Origin: Persicobacter sp. CCB-QB2
GTDB taxonomy: Bacteria > Bacteroidota > Bacteroidia > Cytophagales > Cyclobacteriaceae
DNA: 64,000 nucleotides
Reading direction: 5' to 3'
Assembly (NCBI RefSeq): GCF_001274635.1
Contig: NZ_LBGV01000001.1
Coordinates: 2,604,001 to 2,668,000 of the forward strand
The notes beneath the pieces are model-generated. The model searched no databases and had not been told where the DNA came from. It saw only the letters and a program-made list of their open reading frames with translations. Position numbers and translations under genes: made by a program. Shown here piece by piece: positions 9,480 through 19,665 of the stretch. Positions within the stretch are counted from its first letter, which is position 1. The number at the start of each line of letters is the position of its first letter.

Positions 9480-10208
9480 TATCCATGCCACCCATACCGA
9501 AGGATGATGGCTAGCGTGGATTGAAGCTTTTTTTGCCCCAAAAAGGAAACTTGAACCACCAACCCCAACACACAACAAGAAATTTATGTTCAACAAACTG
9601 AGAGCATTTCCCACCACCACTGGTCTTAGCGTCCTCGCTAAGACCCTAAATCAAATGAGCGTCCGCTCATAATCCCACCTTAGATTACCCACAAACCACT
9701 CATCTATTGAAAGATATCACTAAAACCAGTTGACTGAAATAGACAACCAAGCACACCTTTCTATCATTTCATAATGCTAAACACGCTTTTCCTTTTCATC
9801 CAGATAAAAGACGAGTAATAAAATCAAGGGCGGTTTTTGTGATGGAAGATACCGAAGCAGACTGCATTACACAGACAAATAAAAATCATTTACGAAAATT
9901 AGAGCAATTCGTGGCTAAAAAAACACTTCAACAAAAAGAGCTTGTTTAAAAGCCACAATTCGTGACGAAAATTTGAAGTATTCCAGCAGCCATACCCGAT
10001 TATTTTGAGAGAATAGGAGCGCTATTGTTGAGATATAACCAAATCACCTCCAATAATTCGAATTTGCAATCGGATAGTGCGGATTTAAACTCACTCTAAA
10101 CCTCAATTCGCCCATTCCACCCAATAAGGGTATTCCTTTTTTTCGACAAAAAACAAAAGCTCCTACCACCAACCCGGACTGGTGAAGCGGATTGACCCCT
10201 TGAAAAAA
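9480..10208. other. intergenic region without a recognisable gene; two REP-like hairpins
   Basis: About 730 bases between convergent dnaX and the LRR gene contain no convincing ORF. Two hairpins stand close together: GGTCTTAGCG / CGCTAAGACC (9621-9644, 10-bp perfect stem, 4-base loop) and ATGAGCG / CGCTCAT (about 9654-9670). The rest is AT-rich with scattered stops. A string ACCCGATTATT near 9994 resembles one end of the repeat family described elsewhere in the window, but no core is recognisable here. Confidence 0.5.
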
Positions 10209-11474
10209 TTAATAATCCAGCATCACGCCCATTTCGGCACATTCGGCCCGAAACTCCTGCAACTGGTCCCCCTGAATCGGATTTCCCTTCATGAGCAACC
10301 ACAAATAGGTATCACTTTCTTTGGTCCAATCCTGGGCGGGTTTATTCGCTATTCTGTTAAAGGAGAGATCGCATTTTTTCAATTGGGGAACTTCAAAAAG
10401 GGTCAGGGGAAAATATTCAAAGGCATTATGGCTCAACACCAAAGTTTGCAGCTGCCTCATTTTGCCTACTTTAAAGTCTAACTCATAAAGTTGATTATGA
10501 TCCAGGTCCAGTTCTTTTAACGCGGGCAACTCCTCCAAAGCCTCCAGGCCATTTTGGAATTGATTAAAAGCCAAATTCAATACCACCAGGTTGCCCAGGA
10601 AACCAAAACCCACCTCGGGCAATGTTTTCAGGCCATTCTGCGAAAGGTCCAGTTTTTCCAGAGTCGTCATGCGGCTAAGGACATTAGGCCAGGAATCCAA
10701 CTCATTTCGGCCAAGCCCTAAATAGCGCAATGGAGGAGTTGTTTTCAATCCTTGATTCAAATCCTGAACGTTCAACCGATTATTCCCCAACTCCAAATAC
10801 CTTAATTCCGGAAGGCGCTCAAATCCTTCGGGTAATTTCCATATTAAGTTGGATCGCAAATCTAACTTATTTAAAGAGGGCATTGACATCCAACGCTCCG
10901 GTAACTCAATGGCATTTCGAGCCAAATCCAACTGCTTTAATTTTTTCAGCTTTTTCAACTGATTCGGAAATTGCTGCAGGGCATTATCAGAGAGGATCAG
11001 TTTTTCCAGATTTTTTAATTTCGTGATCGACATAGGAGCAGACTCCCAGGCATGAAAACGCATTTCCAAATATTTCACCTGGGGTAAATTTGAAAACCTT
11101 GGAGGCGCCAAAGACTCTCCCTGCTCATAAACCGGAATCATGCTGGAGGGCGAAAGTGGCTTCTTCCCTCCATTAAATATGACACGTTCCAATTTTGTCA
11201 AATCCTTCATCCACTTGGGAAATTGAATAATTCTGGTTTGAGAAATATCCAATGACTCCAGATTAATACAATGAGCCACCCATTCAGGCATGCGGTATAT
11301 AGTGGAATCATGCAGATTCAAATGGCGAATGGTATCCTTCCGATCGGAACTGACGGCCCTCAATGTTTCGGACCTGAAATAATAATTAGAGGGCACCACT
11401 GACTGCCCCCTACTCTCCGAGCAAAGGATCAGCAAAAACACTAGAATGGCAAAGCCTGGTAAAATTTTATGCAT
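10209..11474 (-). CDS. secreted leucine-rich repeat protein
   Basis: 421 residues. Signal peptide at 1-23 (hydrophobic FAILVFLLILC, cleavage near SRGQ). From about residue 50 to 400 there are roughly a dozen leucine-rich repeats of 23 residues with the pattern LxxLxLxxNxLxxLP, for example LEKLDLSQNGLKTLPEV. LRR arrays bind proteins or glycans; the partner is unknown. There is no lipobox Cys at the cleavage site and no type IX tail, so it is probably periplasmic or released. It is monocistronic and convergent with dnaX. Confidence 0.88.
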   Translation of the reverse strand: MHKILPGFAILVFLLILCSESRGQSVVPSNYYFRSETLRAVSSDRKDTIRHLNLHDSTIYRMPEWVAHCINLESLDISQTRIIQFPKWMKDLTKLERVIFNGGKKPLSPSSMIPVYEQGESLAPPRFSNLPQVKYLEMRFHAWESAPMSITKLKNLEKLILSDNALQQFPNQLKKLKKLKQLDLARNAIELPERWMSMPSLNKLDLRSNLIWKLPEGFERLPELRYLELGNNRLNVQDLNQGLKTTPPLRYLGLGRNELDSWPNVLSRMTTLEKLDLSQNGLKTLPEVGFGFLGNLVVLNLAFNQFQNGLEALEELPALKELDLDHNQLYELDFKVGKMRQLQTLVLSHNAFEYFPLTLFEVPQLKKCDLSFNRIANKPAQDWTKESDTYLWLLMKGNPIQGDQLQEFRAECAEMGVMLDY

Positions 11475-11596
11475 TCAATCAGCTGGCTTTAAATCTTATA
11501 ACAAAAACCTAATTTTTTCACAATTAGGTAAATCTTTTAAGGAAAGCCAAACCTGCTTCCAACTGTTCGATATAATAGTGGAAACTTAGCCTTTAA

Positions 11597-11631
11597 TTTG
11601 ATGGTGGTTTTAAATCAATCTATTATTTTTG
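11597..11631 (+). promoter_or_regulatory. possible guaA promoter (Bacteroidota type)
   Basis: TTTG at 11597-11600 and TATTTTTG (TAnnTTTG) at 11624-11631 are 23 bases apart, the long end of the usual spacing. The -7 element ends 3 bases before the chosen ATG, so transcription would begin at or near the start codon. Confidence 0.4.
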
Positions 11632-11634
11632 CGC

Positions 11635-13164
11635 ATGGCTGAACAGATTCTCATTATTGATTCCGGATCACAGGTTACGCAGCTGATTGCGCGTCGCATC
11701 CGTGAAATGAATGTTTATTGTGAAATCCACCCTTTTAACAAAGTTCCTGAAATTTCAGAAGACGTTATTGGTGTGATTCTTTCCGGCAGTCCTTGTTCTG
11801 TAAGACAAGAAGATGCCCCTCAATTAGACACTGCAAAATTCCGCGGTAACCTTCCAGTACTAGGCATCTGCTACGGTGCACAGTATTTAGCACATGCCCA
11901 CGGTGGAGTAGTCACTCCAAGTAAAATCCGTGAGTACGGACGTGCCCATCTGGAGCAATTTGATGCTCAGAATCCCTTGATGAAAAATATCTCGGAAAAA
12001 TCTACGGTATGGATGTCTCATGGCGACACCATCACTTCCCTTCCCGAAAATTTTGAAATTATTGCCTCTACTGAGTCTGTAGACGTAGCCGCTTTCCATG
12101 TAAAAGGAGAGCAAACTTACGGTGTACAGTTTCACCCGGAAGTAACACACTCTGAAGAAGGGGAGCAATTGTTGAAAAACTTTGTGGTAGACATTTGTGG
12201 TGCAAGCCAAAACTGGACGCCGGATGCTTTTGCAGATACCATGATTGCTGAATTAAAAGAGCAGTTGGGAGATGACAAAGTCATCCTTGGTTTATCCGGA
12301 GGAGTAGATTCAACCGTAGCTGCGGTACTGATCAATAAAGCGATTGGTTCGAACCTGCACTGTATTTTCGTAAATAACGGTTTGCTTCGTAAAAATGAAT
12401 TCGAAGAAGTTCTGGCTTCTTACGAAGGAATGGGCTTGAATGTAAAAGGCGTTGATGCCAGCCAGCGTTTTTATGATGCATTGGAAGGATTGACTGATCC
12501 AGAAGATAAAAGAAAGGCCATTGGCCGTGTATTCGTTGAGGTATTCGATGATGAGTCTCACAAAGTAGAAAATGCAAAATGGTTGGGTCAGGGTACTATT
12601 TACCCGGATGTGATTGAGTCTGTTTCTGTAAACGGTCCTTCAGCAACCATTAAGTCTCACCACAATGTGGGTGGACTACCTGATTATATGAAATTAAAAG
12701 TGGTGGAGCCATTGAGAAGTCTTTTCAAGGATGGGGTTCGCCGCGTAGGAAAATCTTTGGATATTGATCCTAAAATTTTGGGTCGTCACCCATTCCCGGG
12801 ACCTGGTTTAGGAATCCGTATTTTGGGTGAGGTGACTGCTGAAAAAGTTCGCATCCTGCAAGAGGTGGATCATATCTGGATTAACGGATTGAGAAAACAC
12901 CACCTATATGATTACGTATGGCAGGCGGGATCGATGTTGCTTCCGGTACAGTCTGTAGGTGTAATGGGTGATGAGCGTACTTACGAATCCGTTGTTGCCC
13001 TGCGTGCGGTAACTTCCGTAGATGGTATGACAGCAGACTGGGCTGAATTACCACATGAATTCCTAAAAGAGGTTTCCAATGACATCATCAACCGCGTAAA
13101 AGGGGTGAACCGCGTAGTGTATGATATCTCTTCCAAGCCACCAGCAACCATTGAGTGGGAATAA
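11635..13164 (+). CDS. guaA: GMP synthase (glutamine-hydrolysing)
   Basis: 509 residues from ATG at 11635; a TTG two codons upstream is in frame but the ATG gives the canonical [13 protein letters not shown] start. Class I glutamine amidotransferase: nucleophile Cys79 in GICYGAQ, His167 and Glu169 in FHPEV. ATP pyrophosphatase PP-loop SGGVDS at 221-226. The C-terminal dimerisation domain ends with the typical KPPATIEWE. It converts XMP to GMP with ATP and glutamine. It is flanked by its own terminator. Confidence 0.98.
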   Translation: MAEQILIIDSGSQVTQLIARRIREMNVYCEIHPFNKVPEISEDVIGVILSGSPCSVRQEDAPQLDTAKFRGNLPVLGICYGAQYLAHAHGGVVTPSKIREYGRAHLEQFDAQNPLMKNISEKSTVWMSHGDTITSLPENFEIIASTESVDVAAFHVKGEQTYGVQFHPEVTHSEEGEQLLKNFVVDICGASQNWTPDAFADTMIAELKEQLGDDKVILGLSGGVDSTVAAVLINKAIGSNLHCIFVNNGLLRKNEFEEVLASYEGMGLNVKGVDASQRFYDALEGLTDPEDKRKAIGRVFVEVFDDESHKVENAKWLGQGTIYPDVIESVSVNGPSATIKSHHNVGGLPDYMKLKVVEPLRSLFKDGVRRVGKSLDIDPKILGRHPFPGPGLGIRILGEVTAEKVRILQEVDHIWINGLRKHHLYDYVWQAGSMLLPVQSVGVMGDERTYESVVALRAVTSVDGMTADWAELPHEFLKEVSNDIINRVKGVNRVVYDISSKPPATIEWE

Positions 13165-13182
13165 TTCCAATTTGATAACAAT

Positions 13183-13218
13183 AAAAAACCGCAGGATGTT
13201 AAATGCTGCGGTTTTTTT
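13183..13218 (+). terminator. rho-independent terminator of guaA
   Basis: Stem AACCGCAG / CTGCGGTT with an 11-base loop, then T7, located 19 bases past the stop. Confidence 0.88.
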
Positions 13219-13363
13219 ATGGCTTTTGCATTGCCTGAAGACACTTTTGGGATCAATTTAACAGGGGCGTTTGGATCAATGCTCAAAAAGGAAGAAATTT
13301 ACCTGCAAACGAATCTTTTTTTCGTCTTCTTTTTAAGAAAAAACTAACGTTATCTCCTATAAC

Positions 13364-15151
13364 ATGAAGAAATTATACTTTTTGGCCCTAACCATCCTTA
13401 CCTTTTTTAATGGAGCGGCTTTGGCACAAAAAAAGAGCAACCAGGAAACACTACAGAGAGGTAAAGATTTTTATAAAATCCGGAAGTATGCCATGGCTAT
13501 GGAAGTGCTTCGCCCATTGACTGACAGTGAGGATGCAAATATGGAAGCCTACGGGCAGTTTTATTATGGATTATCCGCTTATGAAGCCGGCCAAAAAGAA
13601 GTGGCGAGAAATATGTTCCGACAGTTGGTCACGGAACACCCGAACTGGAAGTCCATTGACGAAGGCCGGTTTTGGTTAGGGAAATGCTATTTGGAGGAAG
13701 AAAACTACCCTTCTGCTTTTGCTAATTTCGCCAAACTGAAATCCACTACCATCCAGGAACAGGCACAAGCCTATGCGCTGATCCAACTTCAGGAAAAAGA
13801 TGTATTCACCCTGCAAGGATTACAACAACGTTTTCCAGGGGAAAAAGCAGTAGCCGAAGCCCTGGCGAATCAAATCTACGCCCAGCCCATCAACCAACAG
13901 GACCGCCCCCTACTTGCCCAATTAATTACGGAATACCAATTAAACCCGGAAAATTATGCGGCCTCTAACCTTAGAAAAAGTGAGCGAAAAGACGTTTACC
14001 ATATCGCGGTAATGCTGCCTTTCCGCTTAGACACCACCCATTACAATAACCGAAAAGATTTTGTCTGGGAGTTGTTTGAAGGCCTGGAAATGGCACAAGG
14101 ACGCCTGAAAGGCATGGGCATCAATGTGGAACTGCATGCTTATGACACCAAAAAGAAGGCCGAAATAACTGCCCAGATTTTAGAACAGCCGGAAATAAAA
14201 TCCATGGACCTGATCATTGGCCCGCTATATCCCGGTCCATCCAAGGAGGTTTCTGATTTTTGTTTCGAACACCAGATCAATATGGTGAATCCGGTCTCTC
14301 AAAACGAAAAAGTTATTGGTGACAACCCTTTTAGCTTCCTTTACCAGCCGACACCAAAAACGCAAGCCATTGCCGCCGCCAATTTTATGGTACAACGTAC
14401 CGACACTTTGAATCGCAACGCCATGATTGTTTATATGGACAATGCGGCAGATTCAACTATGGCTTATCAATACAAAAAAATTGTAGAAGAAAATGCTACT
14501 TATCAGGTCAACCATCTGTTGAAATTAAAAAAAGGCAAGGAGCAGGAAGCTTTAAACTTTTTTACACAAAAGGAAGAAGTACCCATTGCCGACAGTTTAC
14601 TGGTTAATATCCTGGAGGAAAACCCTGATGCTCCCACAACAGAGGAGCTGTTTGTAATTCGTCCGGATAGCCTGGACCACGTTTTTGTAGCCTCTGAAAA
14701 TAAAGCATTGGCAGCCAATATGCTTTCCGCTTTAACCACCAGAAACGATCAGGTATCACTTTTGGGAATGGCTTCCTGGATGCAGGATAAGCAAATTCCA
14801 TTGGATGCCATGGCGCGATTAAATGCCTACTTAATCGCCCCAACCTATATCGAAACCAACAGTGCTCAGTACGACCGTTTTTCTGACCGATACGTCAAAC
14901 AAGCCAATCGTTTCCCTTCCCGTTTTGTGGACCTGGGCTATGAAACCCTCATCTGCTTCGGACAAATGATGGCCAAATATGGCAACCTACCACAACAGGA
15001 AATGGAAGACCAGGTCATCAAAGGAGTGCTTACCGACCAAAATCTTTTTTACCTGTCCAATGACAATCAGGTGGTGCCCATCCTTCACTTCCAGGATGGA
15101 GAGCTGATTTTAGCTGATGATGGAGTGGTAAAGGCAATTATTGAAGAATAA
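13364..15151 (+). CDS. TPR plus periplasmic-binding-protein-like secreted protein
   Basis: 595 residues. Signal peptide at 1-21 (cleavage near ALAQ). Residues about 25-135 contain two to three TPR-like helix pairs (GKDFYKIRKYAMAMEVL, GRFWLGKCYLEEENYPSAFA). From about 205 (YHIAVMLPFRLD) to the end the sequence has the alternating fold of type 1 periplasmic binding proteins (leucine/amino-acid receptor type), including DLIIGPLYPG and NAMIVYMDN segments. Such TPR-PBP fusions are common in Bacteroidota and are annotated as amino acid ABC substrate-binding proteins although no transporter is encoded nearby. It precedes hemL by 11 bases, probably co-transcribed. Confidence 0.8.
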   Translation: MKKLYFLALTILTFFNGAALAQKKSNQETLQRGKDFYKIRKYAMAMEVLRPLTDSEDANMEAYGQFYYGLSAYEAGQKEVARNMFRQLVTEHPNWKSIDEGRFWLGKCYLEEENYPSAFANFAKLKSTTIQEQAQAYALIQLQEKDVFTLQGLQQRFPGEKAVAEALANQIYAQPINQQDRPLLAQLITEYQLNPENYAASNLRKSERKDVYHIAVMLPFRLDTTHYNNRKDFVWELFEGLEMAQGRLKGMGINVELHAYDTKKKAEITAQILEQPEIKSMDLIIGPLYPGPSKEVSDFCFEHQINMVNPVSQNEKVIGDNPFSFLYQPTPKTQAIAAANFMVQRTDTLNRNAMIVYMDNAADSTMAYQYKKIVEENATYQVNHLLKLKKGKEQEALNFFTQKEEVPIADSLLVNILEENPDAPTTEELFVIRPDSLDHVFVASENKALAANMLSALTTRNDQVSLLGMASWMQDKQIPLDAMARLNAYLIAPTYIETNSAQYDRFSDRYVKQANRFPSRFVDLGYETLICFGQMMAKYGNLPQQEMEDQVIKGVLTDQNLFYLSNDNQVVPILHFQDGELILADDGVVKAIIEE

Positions 15152-15162
15152 AATTTATTGAT

Positions 15163-16455
15163 ATGTTGATAAAAGAAAAAAGCCAAAAGCTATTCAGCGA
15201 GGCTCAAAATTATATTCCCGGTGGAGTGAACTCTCCTGTACGTGCCTTTAAAGCCGTTGGAGGAAACCCTTTATTTATTGATCATGCCAAGGGGGCTTAT
15301 ATGTATGATGTCGATGGCAACGCTTACATCGACATGATTAACTCCTGGGGCCCGATGATTTTCGGCCATGCGGATGAGCAGGTACTCAAAGCTGTTCAGG
15401 AAGCCATTCCATCCTCCTTATCTTTCGGCGCTCCCGGAGCCGCTGAGGTAGAAATTGCAGAATTAATTACCGACCTGGTTCCTTCTATTGAAAAAGTAAG
15501 AATGGTCAACTCCGGTACGGAAGCCACCATGTCCGCTATTCGCCTGGCCAGAGGCTATACCGGTCGTGAGAAAATGATCAAGTTTGAGGGATGCTATCAT
15601 GGGCATGGCGACTCCTTTTTAATTGCAGCGGGCTCAGGCGCCATCACCATGGGAGAGCCTAACTCTCCCGGCGTTACAGTGGGCACAGCAAAAGATACCC
15701 TTACCGCTCCTTTCAATGACCTGGAAGCTATTCGCACTTTAGTCAACGCCAATAAAGACCAGATTGCAGCGATTATCCTAGAGCCGGTGGCAGGAAATAT
15801 GGGCTGCGTACTTCCTCAGGAAGGATATTTAGAGGGCTTAAGACAAATCTGTGACGAGGAAGGCATTGTGCTGATCGTCGATGAGGTAATGACCGGATTC
15901 CGCCTGGCAGCAGGTGGGGCGCAAGAGGTGTTCAATGTAAAAGCCGACATTACCACCCTTGGAAAAATCATTGGAGGCGGAATGCCTGTTGGTGCTTATG
16001 GAGGTAAAAAAGAAATTATGGATTTTGTATCTCCACAGGGACCGGTTTATCAGGCCGGAACACTTTCGGGGAATCCTATTTCAATGGCAGCAGGTTTGGC
16101 ACAGCTGAAAAGAATTAAAAATGACAAAGATTTGTATCAGCGCCTTACCGAAAAAACACAAAAAATTGCTGATGGAATTGCTGCACACTTAAAAGCCTTA
16201 AATCTCAATTACTACACTTCCCAGATTGGCTCTATGTATACTTTGTTTTTCACCGAAAATGAAGTGCACAACTTTGAGGATGCCAAGTCCTGTGATTTAG
16301 AGAAATTCGGTAAATTCTTCAATGCCATGCTGGAAGAAGGGGTTTATCTACCTCCAAGTCAGTTTGAAACCTGGTTCATCTCAGATGCGCTCACCGATAA
16401 AGAAATATCAAAAATTATTGATGCTGCTGGAAAATCCCTTAAAGCAATCCACTAA
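15163..16455 (+). CDS. hemL: glutamate-1-semialdehyde 2,1-aminomutase
   Basis: 430 residues, normal for the family. PLP-dependent class III aminotransferase fold: NSGTEATM at 116-123, FEGCYHGHGD at 141-150, Asp240 in VDEVMTGFR and PLP lysine Lys268 in TTLGKIIGGGMPVG. It makes 5-aminolevulinate from glutamate-1-semialdehyde in the C5 haem pathway. The start is 11 bases after the preceding PBP-like gene; a strong terminator follows. Confidence 0.97.
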   Translation: MLIKEKSQKLFSEAQNYIPGGVNSPVRAFKAVGGNPLFIDHAKGAYMYDVDGNAYIDMINSWGPMIFGHADEQVLKAVQEAIPSSLSFGAPGAAEVEIAELITDLVPSIEKVRMVNSGTEATMSAIRLARGYTGREKMIKFEGCYHGHGDSFLIAAGSGAITMGEPNSPGVTVGTAKDTLTAPFNDLEAIRTLVNANKDQIAAIILEPVAGNMGCVLPQEGYLEGLRQICDEEGIVLIVDEVMTGFRLAAGGAQEVFNVKADITTLGKIIGGGMPVGAYGGKKEIMDFVSPQGPVYQAGTLSGNPISMAAGLAQLKRIKNDKDLYQRLTEKTQKIADGIAAHLKALNLNYYTSQIGSMYTLFFTENEVHNFEDAKSCDLEKFGKFFNAMLEEGVYLPPSQFETWFISDALTDKEISKIIDAAGKSLKAIH

Positions 16456-16462
16456 AAACACA

Positions 16463-16500
16463 AAAGTGATGCCTGAAAAAGCATCACTTTTTTTTCTTTT
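16463..16500 (+). terminator. rho-independent terminator of hemL
   Basis: Perfect 10-bp stem AAAGTGATGC / GCATCACTTT with an 8-base loop and a long T-run, 8 bases past the stop. Confidence 0.9.
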
Positions 16501-16687
16501 CAAATAATACCTTACACCAGAAAAAGTCTATTTTTAGAGGATATCTTTCCTCTCTAAAACATTGAATGGAAAGGGAATCAATTTTAATAATTCCTTACTT
16601 TCATGACTTTTCCCTACTTTATTTGTATTAATAATGTATATTTGAAATCATTGTAGTTTATTTTACATTAACCCAACCTCTGTGCTT

Positions 16688-17710
16688 ATGGCGCGGTACA
16701 ACCTTTTACCAATCATCACTCTGATGATTTTTTCTTACATCCCTTCTTGGGGGCAAACTAAAAGTGTCACCTATGAAGAGTTGTATGATGAACCTTACGA
16801 AATTAACAAGCTATTCATGAAGCTGCAGCCGGTGATTGCAGAAGTGGGTAGTGCGAATATGTATGTCGGATTTGGGCTTGAGGCCGAATACTATCACGAA
16901 TCGCTGTTAAACATCAAAGCTGATTTCAGAAGAGCCTATGGAGGACCTTTTGATCTGATGCAAAATCTTTCCGCTAGAAATAATATTCAGCAGGTAAATG
17001 GGATTTCAACTTCCACCCATTCTTCTATGGCCGGTGAAATTATTGGCACCTACCATATTAAGGACTGGGAGAAGGATACGGAGACCAAAATGATTCTGTA
17101 CAGAAGCAGTTACCGCCGTGGAAACAAGTGGAAATCCAAAGTTCCGGATCACATCAAAGTCCCATCCAAAGTAAGAAAGATATACGGAGCCCGTTTAGGC
17201 CCTTATTTCCAGTCTGGTGGTATTGATGTGGGCACAGCCATGAGGAAGCAAGGCATTGAATCCATTAACGTTTTACGTGAAGGGGTCGATGCACAACCCT
17301 TATCCTCTGACTCCACCATGTACACCAACCAATCCGCTTTTGGTTTTGCTTTGGGAGGCTCTTTAACCTGGATCAAAAACTTTGCAATTAAGCCCACAAG
17401 GACATATTCCTCTACAGCCAGTGATATGATCATTTCGGTTTATGCTGATATGCTGATAACCCCCTGGACCAACATTGAAAACCTCAGCTATGATGGAAAT
17501 GAGTACGATCTCTCTCCGATCAAGCATAATAAATTTGGTTTCCGTCTAGGAGCTGATGGTAAATTCAACCGGGAGTTTGGTTGGGGATATGGCATTGAAA
17601 TTGGTATGCGCCCTCAGGTCTCCAAACAGATGTTTTATACTGCGGTGAAGCTTAGCATACCGATATTTAGCACCAACCTCAACCACGAAGTAGAAGCTTT
17701 TAGTAAATAA
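16688..17710 (+). CDS. predicted outer-membrane beta-barrel protein
   Basis: 340 residues from ATG at 16688 (a GTG two codons earlier is less likely). Signal peptide MARYNLLPIITLMIFSYIPSWGQ. The remainder has alternating polar/aromatic strands (for example AFGFALGGSLTWI, KFGFRLGADGKF, WGYGIEIGMRP), as in porin-like barrels, but lacks the final aromatic typical of BAM substrates. No specific family recognised. A TATATTTG string at 16636-16643 could be a -7 element. A terminator immediately downstream makes it monocistronic. Confidence 0.7.
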   Translation: MARYNLLPIITLMIFSYIPSWGQTKSVTYEELYDEPYEINKLFMKLQPVIAEVGSANMYVGFGLEAEYYHESLLNIKADFRRAYGGPFDLMQNLSARNNIQQVNGISTSTHSSMAGEIIGTYHIKDWEKDTETKMILYRSSYRRGNKWKSKVPDHIKVPSKVRKIYGARLGPYFQSGGIDVGTAMRKQGIESINVLREGVDAQPLSSDSTMYTNQSAFGFALGGSLTWIKNFAIKPTRTYSSTASDMIISVYADMLITPWTNIENLSYDGNEYDLSPIKHNKFGFRLGADGKFNREFGWGYGIEIGMRPQVSKQMFYTAVKLSIPIFSTNLNHEVEAFSK

Positions 17711-17732
17711 CACTTTCTACCTATATAAAATG

Positions 17733-17775
17733 AAAGGTGATGATCAATATTGTTTGATAATCACCTTTTTTTATT
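17733..17775 (+). terminator. rho-independent terminator of the barrel-protein gene
   Basis: Stem AAAGGTGAT / ATCACCTTT with T7, 22 bases past the stop. Its presence argues that the following SIMPL-domain frame does not start at its first upstream codon (17730), which falls inside this hairpin. Confidence 0.85.
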
Positions 17776-17837
17776 TCAAAAATTATATAATATTCAAAAT
17801 AGGCATGAGATTATTTCGGAAATTATCCGCTTTTGGA

Positions 17838-17845
17838 TATTTTTG
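17838..17845 (+). promoter_or_regulatory. -7 element of the SIMPL-domain gene
   Basis: TATTTTTG matches TAnnTTTG 25 bases before the ATG at 17871. The -33 element is weak (TTTCGG about 21 bases upstream). Confidence 0.45.
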
Positions 17846-17870
17846 CACCGTAACCACACTATTAGTTCCT

Positions 17871-18590
17871 ATGAGAATTACCGCAATAATCCCGATTTTC
17901 CTATTGATGTGTGCGACCGCATTTGGGCAAATCAAAAATCCACGGGAAAACACCATTATGATTTCAGGCCAAGGCACTTATGCTGCCAGTCCGGACTGGG
18001 TGAAAGTCACCGTATCTGTGGAAGGAAAAAATGAAGCCTTTAATTTAGCCTTTGATCAGCTCAACCAAATTAGCCAGAAACTCCAGCAGGCTTTAAAAGA
18101 TCAAGGCATCAAAAATGATCAAATTTTCACTTCCAATTATCAAATTGAAAAGGATTTTCAATACAATCCAACCACCCGCAAAAATGAGGATATGGGCTTT
18201 TTGGCCAAACATCAAATAAATGTTGAAATACCTCTAAACAATGACCAACTAAAAAAGATTATTACAACAGTAAGCAACACTGAAGGCAATGCTCGACTCA
18301 CTGTTTCTTTCTCCATAAAAGACTTAGAATCAGCTAGAAATAAAGCATTAACACTAGCTGTTCAGGATGCTAAAGCGAAGGCACTCACCATTTGCAAGGC
18401 GGCAAACCTTTCCCTTGGTGAAATAAAACAAATCGATTATGGTCAAACATACAGCAGGCCTGTTCCTTACGCATCAGTTACCATGGATGCAATGAAAATG
18501 GATAGAGGCGCTTACAGCGATCCGGGCTTTAACCCCAAGGACATTAGTGTAACGGAAAATGTAAATATTTTGTACAATTTGGAAAAATAA
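17871..18590 (+). CDS. SIMPL domain (DUF541) periplasmic protein
   Basis: 239 residues from ATG at 17871, giving a clean signal peptide (MRITAIIPIFLLMCATAFGQ). The frame extends to 17730, but that leader overlaps the terminator of the previous gene and the -7 element, so the internal start is preferred. The SIMPL/DUF541 core (about 35-235) shows the usual ISGQGTY..SPDW opening, central SFSIKDLESARNKAL helix and AVQDAKAKA repeat. E. coli YggE is the best known member; roles in oxidative stress or oligomeric ring formation are proposed but not settled. Confidence 0.88.
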   Translation: MRITAIIPIFLLMCATAFGQIKNPRENTIMISGQGTYAASPDWVKVTVSVEGKNEAFNLAFDQLNQISQKLQQALKDQGIKNDQIFTSNYQIEKDFQYNPTTRKNEDMGFLAKHQINVEIPLNNDQLKKIITTVSNTEGNARLTVSFSIKDLESARNKALTLAVQDAKAKALTICKAANLSLGEIKQIDYGQTYSRPVPYASVTMDAMKMDRGAYSDPGFNPKDISVTENVNILYNLEK

Positions 18591-18669
18591 TTTCGGATTT
18601 GGCCTACTATTTGCACTTATACAAGTATAGATTAAGCTTTCCCATAATTAAGTATAACCAATATTCCCC

Positions 18670-18900
18670 ATGAAAAGATCTTTAACCCTATTCAGCGTTT
18701 TCCAAATCGCCGCTTGGGGGTTGTTTTTTTCACAAAATGAAAATGAGGAATTTGTTTCCTCTGAATTAACACAAGCGGAAACTGCTATTGTCAGTTTGAA
18801 AACGAATGATGCTTATGCGGGAGCGGAACCTTTATCTTCTTCTCCTGACGCAGCAGTGATTTCAAAAAGAAATCAAGAATGGAATATATGCTTTTTTTAG
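18670..18900 (+). CDS. small secreted protein, hypothetical
   Basis: 76 residues with a hydrophobic N-terminus (MKRSLTLFSVFQIAAWGLFF) and a polar tail ending NICFF. No family recognised. Support for reality is positional: same strand and short spacing after the SIMPL gene, and a strong terminator beginning 17 bases after the stop. It could be a secreted peptide or a decayed reading frame. Confidence 0.4.
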   Translation: MKRSLTLFSVFQIAAWGLFFSQNENEEFVSSELTQAETAIVSLKTNDAYAGAEPLSSSPDAAVISKRNQEWNICFF

Positions 18901-18916
18901 CCATTCCTTTCTACAA

Positions 18917-18950
18917 CAAAAGGCTTCAATTATGAAGCCTTTTGTTTTTT
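18917..18950 (+). terminator. rho-independent terminator after the small secreted ORF
   Basis: Perfect 11-bp stem AAAAGGCTTCA / TGAAGCCTTTT with a 4-base loop, then G and T6. Confidence 0.88.
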
Positions 18951-19665
18951 CAGCCTATTCCACTTTTTCATTACTACCCTCCTCTTATTGGTGAATTCAT
19001 TTGAAAATGTTTAAAAGCCAAAATTCGAATTTGCCGCCGAATGACGTGCTTTCAAACACGTTCTTAAGCAAAATCTAAATCACTCAATCCACAAACCAGC
19101 TGATTTACAGTAAATTAATAGATTGTTTTTTTACACAACCCTCCTCCGTATTGGATCATCCAATTCACTCAGCATTTTCCACTTTTGAAGAAATCTAAAA
19201 ATGGGCGATTTCCCTATTTTTACGATTTGCAGCTTAACCCCAATTTTTCATGCTTAAAACCTCGATTTAGTGCAAGACGGGAAAATAAAGGAACAGCGAA
19301 CAGCGCCCTAGTCTGAGTTTTTTTAACGTAGCAGATGATGGAGGAGAAGGCCGGCTTAGTCAAATTTGAGCTATGATAAAATCAATAAAACCAGCTGCAA
19401 TGCACTGATTTTAATTCATTTTGAGTGAGCGACTAGACCTATCAATGAATATTTTGAGTAAAATCACGTTATTCTATGGAGCTACTGAAGCAGATAGGCC
19501 TGCATTTGGATTAAGAATTGAAAAACAGGAATAAGCCTAAGCAAGAGGCCGCCACAAATGAATACCACTCCTGATCCTGTACACTGATAACAGGCCATGA
19601 CATTCTCACATAAGCGGTTCCGGCTCCGGCTCCTTTCATTGGGAAACTTTCCAAACAGAAAATGA
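18951..19665. other. intergenic region with a decayed repeat copy
   Basis: About 715 bases between convergent genes without a credible ORF. The only structure I can tie to anything else is a degenerate copy of the convergent-gap repeat near 19255-19375. A short hexamer run (ttccggctccggctcc) lies near 19620. Confidence 0.5.
19255..19375 (-). repeat. convergent-gap repeat, copy 1 (degenerate core)
   Basis: Recognisable by the ordered blocks CCTCGATTTAG, GACGGGAAAATAAAGGA, GCAGATGATGGAGGAGAAGG and CAAATTTGAGCTAT, which match the reverse-oriented cores at 24.0 and 31.8 kb. Terminal sequences are not clear. Confidence 0.55.

Noticed and set aside
17730..17870. N-terminal extension of the SIMPL protein
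   Set aside because: The extension would start inside the preceding terminator and lies upstream of a -7 element; the internal start gives a proper signal peptide.
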